Positions 44,140-54,636 of a stretch of DNA of 64,000 bases are shown piece after piece; position 1 is the first letter of the stretch, and the number at the start of each line of letters is the position of its first letter. Origin of the DNA: Acidimicrobiia bacterium (GTDB lineage: Bacteria > Actinomycetota > Acidimicrobiia > Spongiisociales > JAHEDJ01). The stretch is taken from the NCBI GenBank assembly GCA_035471805.1, contig DATIPS010000040.1, positions 23,785 to 87,784 of the forward strand. The letters run 5' to 3'. The notes under the pieces were generated by a model. The model was not told the DNA's origin and ran no database searches. It was given only the letters and a program-made list of their open reading frames with translations. A program made the translations under genes and the position numbers.

Positions 44140-46806
44140 TCAGCTGGTGGCCATCTTCTTCAGGACCGTGTGGAGGATTCCACCGTTCCGGTAGTAGTCC
44201 ACCTCCACCGGGGTGTCGATGCGGCACTTGGTCGTGAATTCGATAACCGTGCCGTCTGTTCTCCTGGCCCTCACCGCAACGTCTTGACGGGGCTGGAGTG
44301 AGTCGTCGACCACAACATCGAATGTCTCGGTTCCGTCGAGGCCCAGCGAGTCCGCGTCGGTTCCCTCTTCGAACTCGAGCGGCAACACGCCCATCCCGAT
44401 CAGGTTCGATCGGTGAATCCGTTCGAACGACTTGGCAATCACCGCTTTGGCGCCGAGGAGGAACGTCCCCTTCGCCGCCCAGTCGCGCGACGATCCCATT
44501 CCGTAGTCGACGCCGCCGAGCACGATCAGCGGGATACCGGCTTCCTTGTAGCTGAGGCTTGCCTCGTAGATGCTCTTGACCCGGCCGTCGGTGAAGTCCG
44601 TCGTCCACCCGCCCTCCGTTCCGGGCGCTAGTTGGTTGCGCACCCGGATATTGGCGAATGTTCCGCGTGTCATCACCCTGTCGTTGCCGCGCCGTGAGCC
44701 GTACGAGTTGAACATCGCCTTGTCGACTCCGTTGGCCGTGAGGTACCGGCCGGCGGGCGAGTCCGGGGCGATCGACCCGGCGGGACTGATGTGATCGGTC
44801 GTGACCGAGTCGCCGAGCTTGGCCAGCACCCGTGCTCCCGTGATCGGGACGATGGTTCCCGCCCGGGTAGTGAGCCCCTCGAAGAACGGTGGTTCCTGCA
44901 CATACGTCGACCCGGCATCCCAGGAGTACAAGGCACCGCCCGACGTTTTGATCGCCTGCCAGGCGTCCGGACCCTCGAACACGTCTGCATATTGGGTCCT
45001 GAACTGCTCCTGGGTGACGTTGGCGCCGACGATCGCATCGACTTCGGCCTGCGTCGGCCAGATGTCGCGCAGGAACACGTCGCGGCCGTCCCGGTCCCGA
45101 CCGATCGGCTCCGTGGTCAGGTCGATCGCCACGGTACCGGCCAGCGCGTATGCAACCACCAGCGGGGGTGAGGCCAGATAGTTGGCGCGCACGTCCGGGT
45201 TGATCCGGCCCTCGAAGTTCCGGTTGCCCGACAGCACAGAGGCTGCGACCAGATCCGCTTCCTTGATGCCCGCCGAGACCTCTTCAGGCAGTGGGCCCGA
45301 GTTTCCGATGCAGGTGGTGCAACCGTATCCGACCGTGTAGAACCCGGCTGCCTCGAGATCCTCGAGCAAGCCCGACCGGGTCAAGTACTCGGTGACTACG
45401 GTCGATCCGGGGGCGAGTGATGTCTTCACCCACGGTTTGCGGGTCAGTCCCTTCTCCCTGGCTTTGCGTGCGACCAGTCCGGCTCCGACCATGACATCCG
45501 GATTCGACGTGTTGGTGCAAGAGGTGATCGCGGCAACCACGATGTCGCCGTGGTGCATCTCGAAGGACCGACCTTCGGACTCGACCTCCGCCGCCGTCCG
45601 ATCGCCTGCCTTGCCGAAAGTGACATCCAGATCCGTGTGCCACTGAGATTTCATATCGGACAACTCGATACGGTCTTGCGGGCGCTTCGGCCCAGCCAGA
45701 GCCGGCTGAATCGTCCCCATGTCGAGTTCCAGGGTCGACGAGTAGACGATCTCCCGGTCATCCTCTCTCCACAAACCCTGCTCGCGGTAGTACTGCTCGA
45801 CCGTGGCGACCAGTTCCTCGTCGCGGCCGGTCAGCCGCAGGTAGCGGGTGGTTTGCTCGTCCACCGGGAAGAAACCCATCGTCGCTCCGTACTCGGGAGC
45901 CATGTTGGCGATCGTCGCTCGATTGGCGACGGGCATTTCGGCCAGACCCGGTCCGAAGAACTCGACGAACTTGCCGACCACTCCGTGGGCCCGCAGCATC
46001 TGTGTCACCTTGAGGACCAGATCAGTGGCCGTTGCTCCCTCTGCCAGCTTGCCGGTCAGCTTGAACCCGACCACCTCGGGGAGGAGCATGTAGATCGGCT
46101 GTCCGACCATCACCGCCTCTGCCTCGATGCCGCCGACCCCCCAGCCGACCACTCCCAATCCGTTGATCATCGTCGTGTGGCTATCGGTGCCGACCAGGCT
46201 GTCGGGATAGAGGTCGGTGCCGTTGTCCCACACAACCTTGGCCAGGAACTCGAGATTGACCTGATGAACGATGCCGGTTGCCGGGGGTACCACCCGGAAG
46301 TTGTCGAAGGCGGACTGGCCCCACTTGAGGAACTCGTAACGCTCACGGTTGCGTTCGAACTCCTTCTCGGCGTTGATCTGCAGGGCCATGCCCGAGTTGA
46401 AGGCGTCGACCTGCACCGAATGGTCGATCACCAGGTCGCACGGGACCAGCGGATTGACCTTCTGGGCGGCCGATTCGTCGCCGGTCATCCTGACCACGGC
46501 CGATCGCATTGCCGCAAGATCGACGACCGCGGGGACGCCGGTGAAGTCCTGGAGCACTACGCGGCCGGGGGAGAAGGCGATCTCAGTTTCACCGACCTTG
46601 GTTGCGTCGTAGGCGGCGATCGCTCTGATGTCTTCGTCGGTCACCGCGTGGCCGTCGAAGTTGCGAAGCGCCGCTTCGAGCAGGACCTTGATCGAATAGG
46701 GCAGCGCATCGACGTCGCCGAACGACTTCAGCGCGTCGAGGCGGTGTATGGCGCGTTCGCCGAGCGGAGTCGAGATGGTCGAGCGCGAGTTGAACGGATC
46801 TGGCAT
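44140..46806 (-). CDS. acnA: Aconitate hydratase A
   Basis: The 888-residue enzyme has the long AcnA/IRP architecture, with [37 protein letters not shown], cluster ligands in [10 protein letters not shown] and [15 protein letters not shown], and [10 protein letters not shown] in the swivel domain. It interconverts citrate and isocitrate with a 4Fe-4S cluster. ATG 46806 has GAGG five bases upstream; an upstream extension lacks homology. It lies 111 bases downstream of a SufR-like regulator in the same direction, so the two may be co-regulated by Fe-S status. Confidence 0.96.
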   Translation of the reverse strand: MPDPFNSRSTISTPLGERAIHRLDALKSFGDVDALPYSIKVLLEAALRNFDGHAVTDEDIRAIAAYDATKVGETEIAFSPGRVVLQDFTGVPAVVDLAAMRSAVVRMTGDESAAQKVNPLVPCDLVIDHSVQVDAFNSGMALQINAEKEFERNRERYEFLKWGQSAFDNFRVVPPATGIVHQVNLEFLAKVVWDNGTDLYPDSLVGTDSHTTMINGLGVVGWGVGGIEAEAVMVGQPIYMLLPEVVGFKLTGKLAEGATATDLVLKVTQMLRAHGVVGKFVEFFGPGLAEMPVANRATIANMAPEYGATMGFFPVDEQTTRYLRLTGRDEELVATVEQYYREQGLWREDDREIVYSSTLELDMGTIQPALAGPKRPQDRIELSDMKSQWHTDLDVTFGKAGDRTAAEVESEGRSFEMHHGDIVVAAITSCTNTSNPDVMVGAGLVARKAREKGLTRKPWVKTSLAPGSTVVTEYLTRSGLLEDLEAAGFYTVGYGCTTCIGNSGPLPEEVSAGIKEADLVAASVLSGNRNFEGRINPDVRANYLASPPLVVAYALAGTVAIDLTTEPIGRDRDGRDVFLRDIWPTQAEVDAIVGANVTQEQFRTQYADVFEGPDAWQAIKTSGGALYSWDAGSTYVQEPPFFEGLTTRAGTIVPITGARVLAKLGDSVTTDHISPAGSIAPDSPAGRYLTANGVDKAMFNSYGSRRGNDRVMTRGTFANIRVRNQLAPGTEGGWTTDFTDGRVKSIYEASLSYKEAGIPLIVLGGVDYGMGSSRDWAAKGTFLLGAKAVIAKSFERIHRSNLIGMGVLPLEFEEGTDADSLGLDGTETFDVVVDDSLQPRQDVAVRARRTDGTVIEFTTKCRIDTPVEVDYYRNGGILHTVLKKMATS

Positions 46807-46917
46807 GGTCACCTCGTTCTTTGTAATGACCGCCATTGTACGAGAAGGGGCCGGACTCCCGACCGGTCTGGGCGGAGAAGATGCCTGCCGTCGCAAAGGC
46901 GACCCGCAGGCGGGGAT

Positions 46918-47646
46918 TCACACCTCGGCTACGCAGTCTTCTGCGGCGCCGGGGTTTGAAACAACCTGGACCGGTCGCCAGTCGGCGGACAGTGTCTCCA
47001 TCAAGCCCGACACGATGCCTCGATCCAGCGAGCACACGACTTCCGGATGTTTGACGGCCGTGTCTGCGAAGGGGCAATGGCTGGTCAGCAGTCGCCGACT
47101 GTCGGCATCCGGATCGGTTGAGAATCCCATGCCGGTCATCGCCAGGGCGACTGCGCTCACCGCCATGTCGAACCCGGACTCCTCCGGTGCGCCGATCTCG
47201 GCGGCGATCTCCTTGCCGTACTCCCGGCCGACATCTGCGGCCAGTTCTGCGAGGTTGCCCGGGTTGATCCTCTCGATGACCCGGACCAGCAGTTCGGAGA
47301 GCAGGTCGTAGCGCCGGGCCGGGAAGTGGAGGTCGATTTCCTTGGTCGTCGCCGTGTAGCACTTGGCGGGTCGGCCGGCGCCGGGGCCGCTCTTTCCTTC
47401 GGGCCGGCGGCGCGTCACTTCGAGGTAGCCATCCTCGGCCAGGTGGTCGAGGTGGTGCCGTGCAACGTTCGGGTGGATCGAGAACAACTCGGCGATCTGA
47501 GTGGCGGTGGCGGGTTCCGGTGATTCGCGCACGGTGATGTAGATTCCGCGCCGTGTCGGATCGCCCAGGGCTGAAGTCAGATCACTGATCGATTGTGAGA
47601 GTGCTTTGGCGTCCATCTGCCCGGATTCGTTGGCGGTGTTTGTCAC
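46918..47646 (-). CDS. SufR-like iron-sulfur transcription regulator
   Basis: The 242-residue protein has an ArsR/DeoR-type winged helix (TATQIAELFSIHPNVARHHL, then LEVTRRRPEGK) and a C-terminal part ending like SufR: HCPFADTAVKHPEVVC (C191, C205) and a final NPGAAEDC (C238). Cyanobacterial SufR uses four such cysteines and mycobacterial SufR, from recall, three to hold the cluster. The GTG start at 47646 is 46 bases from divergent mrp, and aconitase lies downstream. It may sense Fe-S status and control both sides. Confidence 0.8.
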   Translation of the reverse strand: MTNTANESGQMDAKALSQSISDLTSALGDPTRRGIYITVRESPEPATATQIAELFSIHPNVARHHLDHLAEDGYLEVTRRRPEGKSGPGAGRPAKCYTATTKEIDLHFPARRYDLLSELLVRVIERINPGNLAELAADVGREYGKEIAAEIGAPEESGFDMAVSAVALAMTGMGFSTDPDADSRRLLTSHCPFADTAVKHPEVVCSLDRGIVSGLMETLSADWRPVQVVSNPGAAEDCVAEV

Positions 47647-47692
47647 TATAGTTTCGTCGGCCTTCTAAACACTACGTCGTTAGGTAAATCAT
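47645..47692. promoter_or_regulatory. Divergent regulator-mrp intergenic region with ACTATAGT palindrome
   Basis: The 46-base gap between the regulator GTG and the mrp ATG must hold both promoters, so any operator would block both. It has the perfect palindrome ACTATAGT at 47645-47652, overlapping the regulator start codon, and an AAACACTACG-type half resembling ACACT motifs used by SufR homologues. The site assignment is tentative. Confidence 0.4.
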
Positions 47693-48781
47693 ATGGCCGA
47701 ACAAGATGCCCTCGATACCGTCGTCGGAGCCGTCGAGGATCCGCTGCTGCACCGATCGCTCGAGTCCCTGGGGATGTTGCGCGCCGCCGTATCGGGCCGC
47801 CTCGGGAAAGCCCGGATAGAGGTTGCACTTCCGGTGCCCAACTACCCGTTCCAGGATCAGCTCGTCGGGCTGATCACAGCGGCGGCCGGGGAAGCAGGGT
47901 CCAAGTCGGTTTCGGTGGATTTCACTCTCATGACCGACGACGAGCGGGCGAGCCTCATGCAGCAGCTGCGGCCCAACCGGGAGATGGTTGGTGGGCCGGG
48001 ATCCAAGACCCGCATCATCGGTGTGTCGTCAGGCAAGGGTGGTGTCGGGAAGTCTTCTGTGACCAGCAACCTGGCCGTTGCCCTGAACAGGATCGGCCAT
48101 TCGGTCGGGGTCATAGATGCCGATGTCTGGGGATTCTCCGTGCCGAAGATGATGGGCGCCGATTACGCGCCGATCGTGATCGACGAGTCGATGATCGCCC
48201 CGGAGATGTACGGAGTGAAGGTCATGTCCATGGACTACTTCGTTGCCGACGATCAGGCCGTGATCTGGCGTGGGCCCATGCTTCACAAAGCGATGGAACA
48301 GTTCCTGGTGGACGTCTTCTGGGACGATCCCGACTTCCTGCTCATCGACATGCCGCCGGGGACGGGCGACATCGCTATCTCCCTCTCACAGTTCCTGCCG
48401 CGGGCCCAGGCGCTCGTTGTGACCACGCCGCAGCCCGCCGCGCAGCGGGTCGCGAAACGCGCTGCGCTCATGGCCGAGAAGGTCAATCAGGAGGTTGTGG
48501 GCGTGGTCGAGAACATGTCGTGGTTCACCGGAGATGACGGCAAGCGTTACAACCTGTTCGGCGAGGGAGGGGGAGCGACGCTGGCGGAGGAGATCGGCTC
48601 GGTCTTGCTCGGTCAGATCCCGCTGGTGCCTGCGATGCGAGAGGGAGCCGACCACGGCCGACCGGTGGCGTTGGCCGATCCGGGTGGAGAAGCCGACGTC
48701 GCTTTCGAGCAACTGGCGAGAGCGATCGTTGATCGCAAGCCGCGAGTCCGGACTCACCCGGAGCTGGTCATTCGGCAGTAG
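47693..48781 (+). CDS. mrp: Mrp/NBP35-type P-loop ATPase, iron-sulfur carrier family
   Basis: The 362-residue protein has an N-terminal MIP18/DUF59-like region (about residues 1-95), then the deviant Walker A GVSSGKGGVGKSSVTSNLAV, DADVWGFSVPKMMG, LLIDMPPGTGDIAI and VVENMSWF, FGEGGGATLAEE. Mrp proteins bind and deliver Fe-S clusters. The CPxC pair that bridges the cluster in many homologues is absent (TGDDGKRYNLFGEGG there), as is common in actinobacteria, so its biochemical role may differ. Confidence 0.92.
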   Translation: MAEQDALDTVVGAVEDPLLHRSLESLGMLRAAVSGRLGKARIEVALPVPNYPFQDQLVGLITAAAGEAGSKSVSVDFTLMTDDERASLMQQLRPNREMVGGPGSKTRIIGVSSGKGGVGKSSVTSNLAVALNRIGHSVGVIDADVWGFSVPKMMGADYAPIVIDESMIAPEMYGVKVMSMDYFVADDQAVIWRGPMLHKAMEQFLVDVFWDDPDFLLIDMPPGTGDIAISLSQFLPRAQALVVTTPQPAAQRVAKRAALMAEKVNQEVVGVVENMSWFTGDDGKRYNLFGEGGGATLAEEIGSVLLGQIPLVPAMREGADHGRPVALADPGGEADVAFEQLARAIVDRKPRVRTHPELVIRQ

Positions 48782-48922
48782 TGAGTGGCAGGCCGCCGGT
48801 ACCCCGGTTGGTTTCTGGCAATCAGCGCTGAACGCCGGAAAGCGGACAGAACCTGGAGCCTCCGGGAACCCTGCCTTCGTATTACGACCGTTTGCTCTGC
48901 GGTCGCGCGTTAGCCTCGGCGC

Positions 48923-50134
48923 ATGGACATCCGCGCCATCACGCCAGACGAGTTCCGTGCCTACGCCTCCGTGTGGGAACGCACCTTCAATTTCGACGGC
49001 AAGGACGACGAGCTGGCGCAGGAAGCCAAGGTTCACGAGCTCGACAGGAGCATCGTGGCGGTCGACGGCGGGAAGTTCGTCGGCACCGGAGGGTCGTTCA
49101 GCTTCCGGCTGACGGTTCCCGGTGGTGTGGTTCCGGCGGCGGGCCTGACGGCCGTCGCCGTGCTCCCCACACACCGGCGGAAGGGTGTACTCACCTCCAT
49201 GATGCGCTACCACCTCGAAGATGTGCAGGAACGAGAGGAGCCTGTGGCTCTGCTGCGTGCCTCGGAGAGCGTGATCTACGGCCGCTTCGGCTACGGAGTG
49301 GCCACATACGATTCGAGTTGGAGGATCGGCCGGCGCGATGCCGCTTTCAGGGTCGAGGACCGGGGCATAGAAGCGGTCTCTCTCATCGACCCCGACCGAG
49401 CGAGAAAGGTGCTGCCCGAGGTCTACGCGGGCGCGGCGCCGGCCACCCCCGGGTTCCTGTCTCGCGGGAAAGAGATCTGGGATCACACGATGTCGGATCT
49501 GGAATCCTGGCGCGGAGGATTCACGTCCAATCGCTTCGCGCTCTACGAGGAGGACGGGACTGCACTCGGATACCTTCGCTATCGGGCCAAGGACACGTGG
49601 GAGCAGAGTCTGCCGAAGAACGAGATCCTGGCGGCCGAACTGATCGCATTGACGCCGCAGGCGGAGGCGGCGCTTTGGCGCTTCATCTTCTCGACCGACC
49701 TCGTCGACGAGATTCGCGCTCAGAATCGTCCTACCGAAGAGCTGCTCGATTTGCTGCTGGCCGATCCCAGAAGGCTGGTCCGCCGCCGGACCGATGGCCT
49801 GTGGGCCCGACTGGTGGACGTTCCGGCGGCACTGGCGGGGCGAAGATACAGGGTCGAGGGGCGGCTGGTGATCGAGGTGACCGACCCGTTCCTTCCCGAT
49901 AGCGGTGGCCGTTTCCTACTCGAAGGCGGTCCGGACGGTGCCGAATGCCGGCGGACCACCGACGAACCGGATCTCGTCGTGGATCCGGCGGTCCTCGGTG
50001 CCTGTTACCTCGGAGGTGGCAGTTTCGCCTTGCTCCGGGCGGCCGGGCGTGTTGGCGGTTCGAGAGAGGCCGCGCAGCTGGCCGACACGATGTTCTCCTG
50101 GCACGTCCAACCGTGGTGCCCGCACTACTTCTAG
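48923..50134 (+). CDS. Eis-family GNAT acetyltransferase
   Basis: The 403-residue protein has the three-part Eis layout: an N-terminal GNAT fold (VAVLPTHRRKGVLTSMMRYHL with the acetyl-CoA loop, then SESVIYGRFGYGVAT), a second degenerate GNAT region and a C-terminal sterol-carrier-like domain ending in WCPHYF, with the terminal carboxylate used as base in Eis. Eis proteins acetylate aminoglycosides or protein lysines; the substrate here is unknown. Tail-to-tail overlap of four bases with the PAS kinase. Confidence 0.9.
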   Translation: MDIRAITPDEFRAYASVWERTFNFDGKDDELAQEAKVHELDRSIVAVDGGKFVGTGGSFSFRLTVPGGVVPAAGLTAVAVLPTHRRKGVLTSMMRYHLEDVQEREEPVALLRASESVIYGRFGYGVATYDSSWRIGRRDAAFRVEDRGIEAVSLIDPDRARKVLPEVYAGAAPATPGFLSRGKEIWDHTMSDLESWRGGFTSNRFALYEEDGTALGYLRYRAKDTWEQSLPKNEILAAELIALTPQAEAALWRFIFSTDLVDEIRAQNRPTEELLDLLLADPRRLVRRRTDGLWARLVDVPAALAGRRYRVEGRLVIEVTDPFLPDSGGRFLLEGGPDGAECRRTTDEPDLVVDPAVLGACYLGGGSFALLRAAGRVGGSREAAQLADTMFSWHVQPWCPHYF

Positions 50135-52872
50135 CCGCGAACCGGGGTCTCGGCGTCGATCGGAAGTCTCAACGTGAATCTGCTCAGTCCGTCGCTATAG
50201 GCGTATTCCAGCTGCCCGTTCATGAGTTCGGCAAGCTGTCGGGAGACGGTCAGTCCAAGCCCCACCGATGCCGGCTGGGCCGGGTCGTCGTGTGCCCGGA
50301 AGTAAGGGTCGAAGATGCGCGTCCAGTCTCTCTCCGCGATGCCGGGGCCGTCGTCTGTGACCTCGATCACCGCGCTCCCGCCCCCGTTGTGAGCATGGAC
50401 GCGCACACTGGGGCCGCCGTAGCGCAGGGCGTTGCTCACGAGGTTGCGAATTATCTGGCGGAACCGCCCCGCGTCCGCCCAGGCTTCAACCGAGCCGACG
50501 TCCAGGTCCAGGCGCTCGATGTGTCCTGATGGAATCGTCCGGATCGCGGACTCCACCTCATCTGAGATCCGGAATCGGCCCGGGTTGATCGTGATCGATC
50601 CGATGTCGGCACGGGCGGCAACGAGGAGATCCTGCACGATTGCCGAGACTTCGGTTCCCTGGTCTGCGACGAGCTTGATCAGTTCTTGAAGTTCCGTTTC
50701 CTCGAAAGTGTGCCAGTGGTCCCGCAGCTCCTGCGCCAGACCGACAACGGCGGTGAGCGGAGTTCTCAACTCGTGGCTGACCGAGGCCACGAACTCGTCT
50801 TTGGTGCGCACGAGGTCTTGCAGTTGTCTCTTAGTCTCAACTTGCTCCGACACGTCGCGCAGAACGGCCGAGAACCTGGCAACCTTGCCGGTGGAGTCGT
50901 TATGGGTGAGTCCCACCGCCGAAACCGGCATGGTCGAACCATCCGGCGCTTGGAGATCGAGCTCTCCGGTCCATGCATGTCCCTCCTGGAGGGTCGGGAT
51001 GACCTCTTCGATCAGGAGGTGCATGGTCTCGCGGTCGAGTGCCTGTGAAACATGGAGGTAGGGAGGCTGCTGTTCCTGATCGATCGAGAAGTAGCTGCGG
51101 GCAGCCGCGTTGGCGTAGGTGATCCAGCCGCTCGGGTCGAGCACGACCACGATGTCGGGAGTCGCCTCGATGATGCGCGTCAACCGGTCTTGCGCCTGCT
51201 CGGCGAGCTTCTGAGCAGTGACGTCGGTGATGGCGCCCTCGTAGTAGAGAGCAGCGCCGTCGGTGTTTCTCACGGTTCTGGCACTGTCCTGGCTCCAGAA
51301 GACCGTGCCGTCCTTCCTGCGTAGTTGCTCCTCGAACGCGATCACCGTGCCGCTGCGGTTGATCTCTTCGATCCACCGTGATCGGGCAGCCGGATTCACA
51401 TAGACGTCATAGGCGGCCAGTGCGAGCAGATCCTCCTCGTCGCTGTAACCCATCAAGTCTTTCAGGGCAGGGTTCGCCGCGAGTATCTCTCCTTCGGGCG
51501 AACTCCTGTACATCGCCACCGGGATTCGTTCGAAGAGCTGCCGGTAGCGCATCTCACTGGATCGAAGTAGTTCCTGTGCGGCTGTCGAGTCGGTGATGTC
51601 GACGATCTGAGTAATGCATCTCGATGCAACACCTGATTCCTCCCGGATCAGTGTGACGGTGGCCAGCACGACGACCTCCGAACCGTCGGCATTCAGATAG
51701 CGGGTGGTGAGACTGAACGAATCCTCTCCCGGCCCGCCGAGCGCGGCAGCCATCCGCTCCTCTGTGTCTTCGATGGCATCCGGGTGGGTGATGTCCTGCC
51801 ATCTCATCGTCAGCAGATCCTCGGGCGGGCGGCCGACCAGGTCGCAGAGCGCGCGGTTGACTCTCAGATATCTGCCGTCGATATCGAAGATGGCAATCCC
51901 GGTCACGGAGTTCTCAAAAGCAGTGTCGAGCAACTGCTCGGTATCCCGCAGGGCGTGTCTTGCCGTTGCATCCCGGATGACTACCTGGACGGCAGGTTGA
52001 CCTTCGAGTGAGGTGGGGATGCAAACGGTCTCGGCAACCGTCTCCGAGCCGTCGGTGCGCCGGATCCGAATCTGGGCGAGTTCGGTGGTTCGGCCGGATG
52101 CGACCTGATGCATCCTGTCCTTCTCAGCGGGACGATCGGCTGCGGAGACGTGATCCAGGTAGGGAGTGTTGATCGCCGCCTTCGCGTCCCGGTAGCCAAA
52201 CATGTCGGCGGCTGCCTCGTTGAGATACTTGAGTGCTCCGCTTTGATGAATGAGGATCCCATCCGGTGACGCCTCGACCAGTGAGCGGTATCGCAGCGCA
52301 GATGCTTCGAGGGCCGCCCTCGACCTCTCGAGCATGCGGCCGACGTTGCGGAACAGCAAGGCGGCGGCGACGGCCAGTGCCATCAGCACCACCGTGGAAG
52401 AGACGACGTCGGCCCTGGACATGTCGTCGCCCGCCCAGTACATCGGAAGAGCCGGGTCCATCCCGACGACATGCAGAGGGATTCTGGCCGCGATGGCGAG
52501 TTCGCCCGCGACGACCGTGAACACGACCATCCGGAAGGGAAGAACGAAAGCCGAGATCGATACGACCACAACCGGGATCACTTCGATCACCGTCTCCGGG
52601 CCGATCATCCACCACAAACCGAGCGCTATGAGGTGATCGATCACCAGGGCGGCCATCAGACGGTGGTGAAGGCGGTGAACGCCGGTGCCGGCGAAGACGC
52701 CGGCCAGTGCGAGTAGGGCCGCGAATGCCCAGTCGGGGCTGCGCAATCCGGCGGCTGCGAAAGCCGCAAAGGCGAAACCCGCCCCATAGCCGAGCCTGCG
52801 TATCCGGAACAGGCCGGATACGAGGCGCTCGAAGTCTGGTGGAATTCCTGTAGATGTCCGCCTGCGCGTCAC
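50131..52872 (-). CDS. Membrane histidine kinase with four PAS domains (orphan)
   Basis: The 913-residue protein has about six TM helices (residues 20-190), then four PAS/PAC units (starting about 195, 318, 440 and 565; e.g. YRSLVEASPDGILIHQSG, MRYRQLFERIPVAMYRSSP, RIIEATPDIVVVLDPSG), HisKA with ASVSHELRTPL and an ATPase domain (NLVSNALRYGG, DDGPGIAERD, VGLGLTVSRQ). No cognate response regulator is adjacent, so it is an orphan kinase; the single-domain regulator at the left edge is one possible but unproven partner. The number of PAS sensors suggests several inputs. Confidence 0.92.
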   Translation of the reverse strand: MTRRRTSTGIPPDFERLVSGLFRIRRLGYGAGFAFAAFAAAGLRSPDWAFAALLALAGVFAGTGVHRLHHRLMAALVIDHLIALGLWWMIGPETVIEVIPVVVVSISAFVLPFRMVVFTVVAGELAIAARIPLHVVGMDPALPMYWAGDDMSRADVVSSTVVLMALAVAAALLFRNVGRMLERSRAALEASALRYRSLVEASPDGILIHQSGALKYLNEAAADMFGYRDAKAAINTPYLDHVSAADRPAEKDRMHQVASGRTTELAQIRIRRTDGSETVAETVCIPTSLEGQPAVQVVIRDATARHALRDTEQLLDTAFENSVTGIAIFDIDGRYLRVNRALCDLVGRPPEDLLTMRWQDITHPDAIEDTEERMAAALGGPGEDSFSLTTRYLNADGSEVVVLATVTLIREESGVASRCITQIVDITDSTAAQELLRSSEMRYRQLFERIPVAMYRSSPEGEILAANPALKDLMGYSDEEDLLALAAYDVYVNPAARSRWIEEINRSGTVIAFEEQLRRKDGTVFWSQDSARTVRNTDGAALYYEGAITDVTAQKLAEQAQDRLTRIIEATPDIVVVLDPSGWITYANAAARSYFSIDQEQQPPYLHVSQALDRETMHLLIEEVIPTLQEGHAWTGELDLQAPDGSTMPVSAVGLTHNDSTGKVARFSAVLRDVSEQVETKRQLQDLVRTKDEFVASVSHELRTPLTAVVGLAQELRDHWHTFEETELQELIKLVADQGTEVSAIVQDLLVAARADIGSITINPGRFRISDEVESAIRTIPSGHIERLDLDVGSVEAWADAGRFRQIIRNLVSNALRYGGPSVRVHAHNGGGSAVIEVTDDGPGIAERDWTRIFDPYFRAHDDPAQPASVGLGLTVSRQLAELMNGQLEYAYSDGLSRFTLRLPIDAETPVRG

Positions 52873-52978
52873 AGGTCAGAATCGGCAGCCGGGCCGACAG
52901 TCTTGACCAATCTCTGAGCCGCCCCGAGTGATCTGCCCGGAACATTGCGGCCGGTCGGATGGTGATACTGTGCCTGGC

Positions 52979-54604
52979 ATGGCAAAGCTTCATGGTGGGC
53001 AGATCATTGCCCGTGCACTCAAGAACGAGGGCGTGGACACGCTCTTCACCCTGACCGGCGGGCACATCGTTCCGATCCTCGATGGTTGTGTCCAGGAGGA
53101 CATTCGAATCGTTGATCTGCGCCACGAACAGGCAGTGGCCCATGCTGCCGAGGCGTATGGTCGGCTCACCGGGAAGCTGGGAGTTGCGGCGGTCACCGCG
53201 GGACCCGGCGTAACCGATGCGGTGACGGGCGTTGCCAATGCCTTCTACGCCGGGACACCGATGTTGCTGATCGGGGGACGTCACCTCCTGCGGCAGGAAC
53301 TGATGGGCGGGTTGCAGGAGATGGACCACCCCCGGATGTTCGGTTCGATCACGAAATGGGCGGGAACGGCCTGGCAGACGGACCGACTTGCCGACTATGT
53401 GGCAACGGTGAGTCGCGCCGCCTTCGCCGGGCGCGGCGGGCCCGTGTTCCTGGACGTGCCCATGGACCTGCAGTTCGATATGGTCGACGAGGATTCGATC
53501 ATCTGGCCCCAACAGTATCGAGCCGACCTCCCGCAAGGTGCCGCAGCTTCGGTGGTCGATCGGATCGTCGAGATACTCGCCGGCGCAGATCGTCCGATGA
53601 TCTTTGCGGGCGCCGGGCTCAGGGGGGCGGCGGAGGCGCTGGTTGTTGTCGCCGAGGCACTGGATGCTCCGACCTACCTCAATTCCCGTGCACGCGGCTC
53701 TCTTCCATTCGGCCATCGTCTACTCGGCAACCACACTCGTTCGTCGGCGTTCGCCGGGACGGATGTTGTGCTGGCGCTGGGTGTCGACTGGGATTTCCGA
53801 ACCGGTTACGGTCGCAAGATCTCGCCGGATGCCACCGTCGTCCAGATCGACGCGGACGCAACGAAGATTGGATGGAACCGACCCGCCCACCTGGGTGTGG
53901 TAGCCGATCCGGCGGAGGTGATCCGGCAGATCGCCGACTCGGCCGACCGCTTCAACACGTCCGGGCGGGAGTGGACTCAGGAGATCCTCACCGCCGAATC
54001 GGCGCGGAGTGAGGCAGCCGCGGTTGAGGCGTCGGCGGATGGTTCGCCCGTTCACCCGCAGCGTTTCGCCAGGGACGTTGCGAGTTTCTTCGGCACGGAC
54101 TCGATCGTGGCGGTGGACGGCGGTGACATCGTGTCGACGACTGCCCGCTGGCTCCAGGTTTCCCACCAGGGTCACCTACTCGACGCGGGTTCGTTCGGCA
54201 CGCTCGGAACCGGCGCCCCGTTCGCGATAGCGGCGAAAGTGGCGTTTCCGGACAAGCTGGTGGGCATCGTTTACGGCGACGGAGCGTTCGCATTCAACGG
54301 GATGGAATACGACTCGATGGTTCGGCTGGGTCTGCCGATAATCGGCGTGGTCGGAAACGACGGTGTCTGGAACAACATCAAGACGTTCCACCGGATGTTC
54401 TATCCCGACCGTATGGTGGCGACCGACCTCGGTATCCGCCCGTATCACGCCATGGTGGAGGGGCTCGGCGGTCACGGCGAGTTCGTAGAGGACTCGGCCG
54501 ATCTGGTCCCGGCCCTCGAGAGGGCCAGGGCTTCCGGCAAACCCGCTCTGGTCAACGTGCACATCGCCGAGACGATGAGGATGAGTTCGAACTACAGCCA
54601 GTGA
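52979..54604 (+). CDS. Thiamine diphosphate-dependent enzyme (acetolactate synthase / acyl-CoA lyase type)
   Basis: The 541-residue protein has the three-domain ThDP layout: catalytic Glu in RHEQAVAHAAEAYGR, GPGVTDAVTGVANAFYAGTP, a central domain, and the cofactor motif GDGAFAFNGMEYDSMVRLGL ending in NDG. Sequence form and the single-subunit context (no ilvN nearby) suggest a 2-hydroxyacyl-CoA lyase, oxalyl-CoA decarboxylase or benzaldehyde-lyase-like enzyme as much as acetolactate synthase. The exact reaction is open. The N-terminus was set at ATG 52979, where homology begins. Confidence 0.85.
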   Translation: MAKLHGGQIIARALKNEGVDTLFTLTGGHIVPILDGCVQEDIRIVDLRHEQAVAHAAEAYGRLTGKLGVAAVTAGPGVTDAVTGVANAFYAGTPMLLIGGRHLLRQELMGGLQEMDHPRMFGSITKWAGTAWQTDRLADYVATVSRAAFAGRGGPVFLDVPMDLQFDMVDEDSIIWPQQYRADLPQGAAASVVDRIVEILAGADRPMIFAGAGLRGAAEALVVVAEALDAPTYLNSRARGSLPFGHRLLGNHTRSSAFAGTDVVLALGVDWDFRTGYGRKISPDATVVQIDADATKIGWNRPAHLGVVADPAEVIRQIADSADRFNTSGREWTQEILTAESARSEAAAVEASADGSPVHPQRFARDVASFFGTDSIVAVDGGDIVSTTARWLQVSHQGHLLDAGSFGTLGTGAPFAIAAKVAFPDKLVGIVYGDGAFAFNGMEYDSMVRLGLPIIGVVGNDGVWNNIKTFHRMFYPDRMVATDLGIRPYHAMVEGLGGHGEFVEDSADLVPALERARASGKPALVNVHIAETMRMSSNYSQ

Positions 54605-54636
54605 GCGGCGCAGACGGCTACGGCCGTTGTCGAGTC

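Noticed and set aside
52124..53716. A 530-codon open frame on the minus strand across the histidine kinase and ThDP gene
   Set aside because: It is antisense to the ThDP gene and out of frame with the kinase, and has an Arg/Pro/Gly-rich composition with no motif; long spurious frames are expected at this GC content.
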